Shown here: one piece after another, positions 56,481-64,000 of the stretch
How positions within the stretch are numbered: position 1 is the stretch's first letter
How the letters are laid out: every line of letters starts with the position of its first letter
Assembly: GCF_008831285.2 (NCBI RefSeq)
Contig: NC_045138.2
Span: 9,577,205-9,641,204, forward strand
Length of the DNA: 64,000 bases
Origin: Nymphaea colorata
Lineage: Eukaryota > Streptophyta > Magnoliopsida > Nymphaeales > Nymphaeaceae
Reading direction: 5' to 3'
Position numbers and translations under genes: made by a program
Notes under the pieces: model-generated
The model's database searches: none
What the model was told of the DNA's origin: nothing
The model's input: the letters and a program-made list of their open reading frames with translations, nothing else

Positions 56481-58300
56481 AGAGTTTGACAATGAGATAT
56501 AGTGGTTGTGAGCGTAGGCTTGGTTGCCAAACCATGCAAAACTACTTGCATTGTGTGATTTTGTTCTCTCAAGTTCTCCTCATTCTATTGTTTTTCAATT
56601 ATAATTTATCAAGTCCAAGTACTCCCCTACCATCCCCACTCCACACACCCCACCAAAAACAAAACAAAATAAAAATTCACCATGGTTGGGCAATGGTAGT
56701 TGAGAAATTATTGTTTTTATACATGTAGCCTCAAAAATCATATTTACAATGTAAAGCTCCAAAATAATCACACAATATATTAGAGTGCCAACACACACAC
56801 AAAAAAAAAAATCACATTTATAGTTCTGCTTTTAAAAAATATATATTTTACATTTGTTGTTCTCTCAAAAGATGCATGAAAACCTACTACCAAGAATTTC
56901 ATGCTGGTCTTTTAGTGATTCAATAAAAGGAAAGGCATTTTATGTTATAATATTGAAAATACGGACAATTTGACTACTTTCTTGCAAAATTTACCACTCT
57001 TAAGTAAAGGGGTCCCTAAGCTGAGATGTCATAAGATCCACCTTTTCTCCTACTTGTTGATTAGCTTAATTTGTCACCCCTTTCTATAGTTTGTGCCACA
57101 AGTCATTGCATTGGAGCTACTAGTTACTATTGTAAAGAAACTTGTGTCAGAAATAGTATGCATGAACAAATGGAAAACATGGTCTACTACTTTAAGATAT
57201 TGTTCAACATCATTATGTGAAATAATGCTTTTGTATCCCTGACAATGTTGACCTCTATCTACAACAAGTCTATCGTTGCTACCCATGGTTGAGATGAGTG
57301 AGGAGTTAAATTTCTGTTAAGTAGAAAAATTAAGTAAAATAACTAGAAGATTATTTAAACAATAAAAAGAATTGTCCTGTCCTCTTAAACAGTAGAAAAG
57401 GAAAATCTCAAAGATTTTGCATTGTATAGAAATTGTGACATTGCATTTAAATTGTATGTCCACACTGTTTGTGCTTAGTAGAAATCAACCCTGCTTCATC
57501 GATGCCTCAAAATTAAATGTCTTAAATATTTAAGTATTATTTTCTTCACCAATGATTGTGATGATCTGAGATTGATGCACAGTTACTGCTTTAAGTTTAC
57601 AATGGCAGAATGCACATCTTGCAAAAGTCAATATGGTAAGACAAATTAAAGGGGCTACATAGCTAAATTTTGCTTTTGAAAATCAAATATACCAAATCAA
57701 GGGTGTGCCCAAAGTTACCACTAAATAAGGGGGAAAGGTGAAAGAGAAGGGAATGCTTTGAGTAAAACTACATATAATAAATACTGTAAAAGGCATATCA
57801 TACATCGACCGACCAAGCTAACCTATATGCCATATCATAATGTAGTGTAAACGTGCCCTATATTTTCTTAACTAATAACAAATAAAAAGTTAAAAGTTAA
57901 AAAAAAAAACAATCATGAAAAGTATTCTATATAAAAAAAAAACATTACATATAATATACATTGATGACTCATCGCTCACCATAATATATTAACAACACAT
58001 TAAGAATAACTTAATAAATATGACTTGTCCTACGTCACCTTACAACATATAATTGTTGACTGCGCAAACAAGAAATGAAAATATGTTGATGATTAACCTC
58101 ATGATTATCTCCATCTTCGTTTTTTTCATAGTCATTCATATCTTTATTCTCTCTTCAAACTAGTGATTTGGGTTTATCAACAATTTCTCTCAAAACCTGG
58201 TAAAAATTCTCCCTCTCAAACCTCTTACATGTATTAGAAATAAAAAGGGAAAGACTGATTTTAAAACGCAATAAAAATAAAATGAGAGTCAAGTCCCTTT
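56481..58300. other. AT-rich spacer
   Basis: I see no gene, RNA or definable element. Several short open frames have no recognisable domain. Confidence 0.5.
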
Positions 58301-58319
58301 TTACAACTTACCCCTATAT

Positions 58320-58620
58320 CTTATGATACAACCATATTGATATAGCAGCTGTATTTTGTATGAGATACCCAGATACACCAATGATACATACAAAAAAATG
58401 TGTATCGTAAGCATATAATATAGGTCACATATGATACGGACGCGTATGGTACGATACGTATCGTATAGGTCAAGAAAACCTATACGATACGTGTTCGAAA
58501 TACGATCCGCGTGCGTATCGCACGTATCGTACAATACGAAAGCTATATCGCACGATACATGCGATACACCCCTGTATCGTATGATACAAGGGTAAAATGA
58601 AAAAGGGGCCCGATGACCCC
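58320..58620. mobile_element. GATAC/GTATC-rich inverted-repeat element, possible MITE
   Basis: The region is dense in CGATACG, GTATCG, TATCGTA and TGATACA words on both strands. A 15-bp perfect inverted repeat (ACGTATCGTATAGGT at 58,456-58,470 and its complement at 58,478-58,492) with a 7-base loop lies in the middle. Such GTATCG-rich elements are common in plant genomes, but I found no matching ends or target duplication. Confidence 0.5.
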
Positions 58621-58724
58621 CTTTTTTGCATCTTATTTTGAAACCTACGCTACGATACGGAGGTAAAATGAGAAAGGGGTCTGATGACCCCTTTTTTACG
58701 TCTTATTTTGAAATCTATGCTCCT
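58591..58724 (+). repeat. 71-bp tandem duplication
   Basis: GGTAAAATGARAAAGGGG and the following bases occur at 58,591 and again at 58,662, both continuing GATGACCCC then TCTTATTTTGAAA. It directly follows the GATAC-rich element. From about 58,730 to 59,500 there is no gene; 59,030-59,100 is T-rich. Confidence 0.85.
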
Positions 58725-59748
58725 CTCTCTCTCTTTTTGTTTCTAAACACTGCAAAAAACATGGGAAGGAGAGATTTTCTCTATTTGCATCAAGATTTGT
58801 CAATGAAAAACTTTATTTCTTGTTGTGAAGAGTCTCGAGACGGTGAGAAGTGTGAAGAACGAGGGTTTTTTGGTTTCTAACACCAAGAAAATACTCAATA
58901 ACTTATTTTTGCTGTTGAATCATTCATTTTTCTTATTTCCTACATTTATTTATATGTTTGTGAGGATACAATGTCCTATGTGACAGTGACATAAGTACAA
59001 TTATTATAAGCAAATTATAGTTTTGTTTGTTTTTTCAGATTTTTTTAATTTTTTTTATTTTTTTATTTTTTATAATTTTTTTAATATTTTTTACAAATTA
59101 AAAAATTGATTTTAAGATACAACATATAAGTCAACCCAACCGATATGCCATTCAATACGACAGTGATAACATTGATCATAAGTAATGTATACGATAATAC
59201 AGATAACATTGCATTCAAAGATAGGCTGTGAGATTCAAGAAAACAATTGATAAAATTGGAAGCAAGTAAAACTTTAGAAAGGTGAGGCTACTTCGGTAAC
59301 CATCGCAAGGCTTCGGACAAACACGCAACCAGTGGGCAAGCAGGCCCGTAGAAAGAGGGTGCAGAAAATATACTCGAGATTGCAAAACACTCCACCCCCA
59401 TCGGGTAGTTAGAGAGCTACAACCAGAAGAGACTCGGAGAGAGCACCAAGCAAACCAAAAGCCAGAAAACAGAACTCCCTAAAACTTCAAACAAGCCACC
59501 GAAATGCCCACAGGGGAGGGTGGAGAGACAGAGAACTGATTCATAGGGTAAGACCTCAGTTTTTTAACTGTTTGAACAAATAGAAAGCTCACAAGAAAGC
59601 AGGGAGAAGTGCACCTTCTATTCAGACAGGCTTGTACATAAGTTACAGACTTGCGTCTTACGGCAGAGATAAACAATAGGTACCAAACTGGATTTTACAC
59701 CTGCTAAAATACAGGAGGATGAGAAAAATTGTTATGATGGCACCATGA

Positions 59749-62436
59749 CTATTTCCATGGGATATTAGGTATTCCAGGTTGAGAATTGTTACAGGCACCA
59801 GTACTTTGATTAAGTGGGCTGCCAGGCCCACCACCTGAGGACTCACTCAGTGTTCCTCTAGAAGGTGGACTACTTGCTGCTGTAGCACCACCTGCGGATA
59901 TTTTTGCTGGAACAGAGAAATCTGCTGTTTTCGGTTCAGTTTTCTTGCCATCAGCAATGAAGCTGCCAACAACCACCTGGAGAGAAGACAAACCTTTTCA
60001 AGCATGCCACCAAACAAATTTACTTGAAAAAGTAGAAATTTCATCAAAATAGACTGTACAGAAGACAGACAGAATTATTATGGAAAGAGAGAGACAGCGA
60101 ATAAGACCTGTACGGGTGATGCTGCCATTAAGAGGCCGGCAACTCCTCCCCCCAGAACTCGACCATCAGGTCCAGCAAGGGATACACTTAATCCACCAGT
60201 TCGACTGCGCTGTCCACCACTCTCAGACAATAAAAAGGAACCAGAAAGAGAGAGAATCTCAAATCTCCCCTGCACCAATATTATCAGACAAGCCAAGAAA
60301 TTGGCTAGGTAGGAATTATTAGCCTTCTAAAGTTAGAAGTTAGCAACGAAGACAATGTAAATGATGGGTACATGCGTACACAGGAACTTTATATGCAAGT
60401 AAATACTCAACCAAAATCAAACAAAACCGACAGGATACAATTGAGAAACATCGTGTACATTGAATAATATGGTGATAGTCAGACCCGCCCTTCAGCTAAG
60501 GAAATGGTAAAAAGAAAGAAAAATCTCCACACGCACATTGCAAGTGCAGACATAAACATCACTACAGAAAAATAAAAGCTGCCTGAGAAAAACAAAACGA
60601 GATGACATACAATGTCAAAATTTAAAATTAAAACAAACTTCTCTGGAGTTATTAATTTATGTAAAAGAATATGCGATAACTTCACCTATAATGTATTTCA
60701 AAATTTTCTTTTAACAACTCAAAATTAACAGCATATTTTCCAAAATAGTTCTATCTTTTTCATGTTTTCATGAGGTTCTAGGCAATCAAGAAGCATCCTT
60801 CCTTCGAACATTGTCAAAGAATCTAGTACTTACATCAATGAGCATCCAAATCTCATGGGACCATTGGAACCTGTTGACTCGTTTTCACCACCTGTGATCT
60901 AGTTTTCGTGTTAATGAGCATCCGTTGCTCAGAGAATCTGAACCTGTCGAGTAACTTGTACCATATATTTCTTTTTCCCTGACCCAGGAGACAGACCTTG
61001 CCTCTGTCCATCCAAAGAGTCCACAACAACCCTAATCCCACCATGCCGACCCCTCTGAGTTTCATTGAAATTTGTAAAAGCATGTTCGGTTTGTATGAAC
61101 CCAATAGTTCTACTTCTCTTTTAATGTTGGATATCCTCTTCACTATAATTAAAGAAAAGGAATAATAGACTTGGAAAATACCAAAAGGCAAGCATTATTT
61201 TGGAAACGTGCTAATAAGTCAAGGAAAATTATGAAAGGGACCTCCAATTTGTATTTTCATAATAATCACGTATTCATTTCATTTAAGAAATGATAATGAA
61301 AAGTAAACGTGAATATGTGGGAAGGTGGAATCAAATCTACACTGATGACTTAGGTCTTACAACTTCATCCAATAAAGAGTCACTGAAAAATGCATAATCT
61401 CCAGACCACCATTATACAGCACAAATTTCTCCCACCGCAAGTAGAAGAAAGTCTGGACTTTTTAAGATTCGTTATGGCTTTCCATCTTATTCTTGTAGAA
61501 GTAAAACCAACCTAGAAGTTAAGATGTTGAGTCTTTATAAAGCTATGCCGTCAGGCCATTGACATATAAAGAACAAAAAGAACTGTAAGGGAAAAGTAAA
61601 CCTTCTCAAAAAAACTGAATCATTTAATTAACGGCAAAATGTTATGACTCTTCAAACACTTAGCTATTGACAATCTGGACAAGATTGAATCCAATTCCAT
61701 GCCAGCATTTTGGAATGGAAAAACTAACTCAGATAACCAACCACGATCCGTTTAGCTAAACTGCAATCCTAGCAGTTAAAGCAGAGCTGAACTACTCCGA
61801 ACACAATATCATCAGGCCCCAGCAAACGACTGTAACTAATCTAAGACCTTCATCTTGCTCATCAAACTTATAAAAACACACATACACATGCAGATGCCAA
61901 TACACATGTATTGGATATGCTTCTTCCGACCTCTTCTTTCTTCCGCACTCTTTCACCTACTTTTTTCACTCCCCCTCCTTCATTTTCATTTTTTCACTTC
62001 TCACAATTATAGTCTCCATCTAAGATTGATAAAAATCCTAGGGAGAGGAGATCAAAAAATACAGTCCCATTTTGGGGTTGGTTTTACCCATTTTCCATAG
62101 ACATACATATCCATCCAATCCCAACCTGCCATAATCCTATAAAAGCAAAGGCAATGAAATATGTAGCGTTGTGCATTGCGTCATGGTATTGCCACAACTT
62201 TTTAGCAACATAAAAAAGTGAAGCTGGAGGAACCAAAGTAGTGTGAAAGTTCATTTATGCCCATGTGAATACACACACACACAGAGGTAACTTTTCCAAC
62301 AGACCTCATATGTAACAGTACCGCCAGATGTGGCAGGCTGACGAAGGGTCACATTAGAAATAGCTCCATTAGCTGAGAGAATGCACACAGCCCTTGGTCC
62401 TTGTTGAGAAAATGACATTATCTTTGAAGCAACATC
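59749..62436 (-). CDS. AT-hook motif nuclear-localized (AHL) protein, 3' part, partial
   Basis: Three exons on the minus strand, 62436-62305, 60269-60108 and 59976-59749, all phase 0 with GT-AG borders, encode 173 residues of the PPC (DUF296) domain and tail: DVASKIMSFSQQGPRAVCIL, SANGAISNVTLRQPATSGGT, then GRFEILSLSGSFLL, GGLSVSLAGPDGRVLGGGVA, GLLMAASPVQ, VVVGSFIADG and a Ser/Gly/Pro-rich end with PNIPWK. The GRFEIL motif is the conserved PPC core used for trimer formation and partner contact. The 5' exons with the AT-hook (RGRP core) and start codon are not in the window, so they must lie beyond 64,000. Family role: AT-rich DNA binding in the nucleus, regulating transcription. Confidence 0.93.
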
Positions 62437-64000
62437 CTAAAAAGGAACAACATTCACAATGCAGATCTGTCAACAAGTGACCAAGTACTGAACCACAAAG
62501 CATCTAATCTGAACTTGACAAGCCCACTAACCAAACACGGAAATCAACTAATTCAAAACTCAGTTCAGCAAAGAGCATAAGGCAGTCCATAAAAATTTAT
62601 GCATACATGCATGCACAAGTAGCTACAGTTCCATGCCCCCATAACCATGTTCATGACACATGTTTGTACATGCACTCAAACCGATGCCACTGACTCAATT
62701 CATCAGCTTTTAATATGAACAAGGTAAGCCAGCCTGCACTCATCACACTACAATTAATTATCCATCTTGCTCACGATATAAGATATGCCAAGGTCGCTCT
62801 ACTTAAGATGCAGGACTGGCATGATGTGCTTTATGTTGTTAAAGATGCACCTGTTAGCCTAGGCTGTCACCTCTGCACATCTAGGGAACCACAACTTAGG
62901 TAGTATTATGAGTTTCTAAGAAAAAGGACATTGTTTTGAGCCACACACAAAAACAGATATATGATATGTTCATTTCTTCCTTTTTCTCCTTTTTACCTTT
63001 TCCTTCGTCTTCTTATTCTTACTCTTCTTTTAGTCGCATAGTTAACTAGTAATATACTGACATGATTTTTGTCTAATGTTGTTTTGTAAATATCTACCAT
63101 AGTAAATACATATTGTACATATTAAGTAATAAAGACTATATGTAGGATAGTTTAACAGTTCATTTTCTATGTTAATATATCCTTAGTGTGCACCACCATC
63201 ATGCGCTAATTCAAATATGTCATTTGTCTATATTATTATTGTTGTTGTTGTTGTTCTTGTTCTTGTTGGTATTCCCATATTGATATTTTTTTCTCACACT
63301 GCTCAATGCCGCTAATCTTGCATAGCGCTTTTAACAGCACAGGATGTGCCACATGCAGATAATGAGAAATGCCATGACATGATATGGGTCGTCAAGATAG
63401 TCTGAATCACCTAAAAGGTAAACAATGGGACCAATTTAACTAAAACAAGAATTTTTCACTAAAACTAGTTGTATTTTTTCCGTTGCTAAAAGCAGCCATC
63501 TCCCACATGATTTCTCTTAAAAGTACAATTTCCATCTTGCACTAAAAGGCTAAGGTGATCAACTATTCAACCTGTTTAGTATAAGAAATAAGCAGACCAC
63601 ATACAAGCCACAGCAGCACAGCTAATTACTATTACAAGTTAAGGTTACCGGAACTTCAAATATTACCAGTAGCATAAAACGAAGTGCAAGAGACCCACGA
63701 AAAACTGATCCCCGTTGAATAGGTCAAATACATTTTTGGTCGTTAAAGAAGTCAAGTAGTAAAAATTAAGCAATAGCAAGACAAAAAGTGAGAGTGATAG
63801 TAGCAAAATCATTCCAAAAGTCTTCTTAACAAGGCAAACCTGAGGAAACTTATACTGCTTGAAGAAAAACAAGAAGAGAATTGGCAACGAAAATCTCACA
63901 ATATTAAATCGGCTCCACCAGGAGTATTGAAATTGTGTGAAAATAAATGAAACTTATCTAGGAGTAACCAAAGCAGTATCCAGCAAAAACCACATAATAG
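62437..64000 (-). other. Intron sequence of the AHL gene, open at the right edge
   Basis: A splice acceptor at 62,437-62,438 shows that the AHL gene continues upstream. I searched this stretch by eye for the expected FTPHVITV-type sequence before the PPC domain and for an AT-hook and found neither, so the next exon lies outside. A TTG/TTC run is at 63,238-63,265. Confidence 0.55.

Noticed and set aside
1..64000. CRISPR arrays, bacterial operons, phage genes, rRNA genes and intact tRNA genes
   Set aside because: None was found; the regularly spaced repeats present (36, 176 and 288 bp) are direct tandem copies without spacers.

Overview
The window is nuclear DNA from a flowering plant. Three things show this: spliced genes with GT-AG introns encoding plant families (an aminoacylase-1 type M20 peptidase, a small HMA-domain protein, an AT-hook/PPC nuclear protein); abundant plant-type transposons (Ty1/copia, Ty3/gypsy, LINE, CACTA, hAT-like MITEs); and AT-rich spacers with long (TA)n and (GA)n microsatellites. 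I cannot fix the species. There is no bacterial operon, CRISPR array or phage.

Only three genes look intact. From left to right: an aminoacylase-1-like gene on the minus strand (12,677-17,942; four exons, 449 residues, putative signal peptide); a 93-residue HMA-domain protein on the plus strand (43,309-46,398; three exons, the first with only six coding bases); and the 3' part of an AHL (AT-hook/PPC) gene on the minus strand (59,749-62,436), whose 5' exons run off the right edge. They are far apart and nothing suggests that they work together.

The rest is transposons and gene debris. 0-9.7 kb: a TA-flanked MITE, an unclassified broken gene, a Ty3/gypsy LTR plus gag remnant, and a 288-bp tandem duplication. 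9.7-11.4 kb: a hAT-like element with a polypurine core. The 3.5-kb second intron of the aminoacylase gene holds three MITEs. 19.5-23 kb: a LINE ORF2 remnant split by a copia element with a perfect CTAAG target duplication and a large internal deletion. 23.4-26.6 kb: the 3' end of a CACTA transposon, itself hit by a small hAT MITE. 27.1-29.4 kb: a second CACTA-like terminus followed by broken pieces of a LysM GPI-anchored protein gene and of a Kdo-transferase (KDTA) gene, which is a candidate gene-fragment capture. 32.9 kb: a U6 snRNA pseudogene. 33.3-38.8 kb: a complete-length but mutated copia element on the minus strand. 49.2-56.5 kb: an old, heavily decayed copia element interrupted by about 3 kb that holds a GC-rich stretch and a 3 x 176-bp tandem array. 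58.3-58.7 kb: a GATAC/GTATC-rich inverted-repeat region.

The most interesting items are the CACTA-associated gene-fragment cluster (27-29.4 kb), the HMA protein lacking the metal-binding Cys pair and a CaaX box (with a microsatellite abutting its first splice donor), the hAT-like element with a polypurine core, and two copies of an AT-rich repeat at 18.4 and 41.5 kb that match no class I can name. I did not find a clearly new molecular system.
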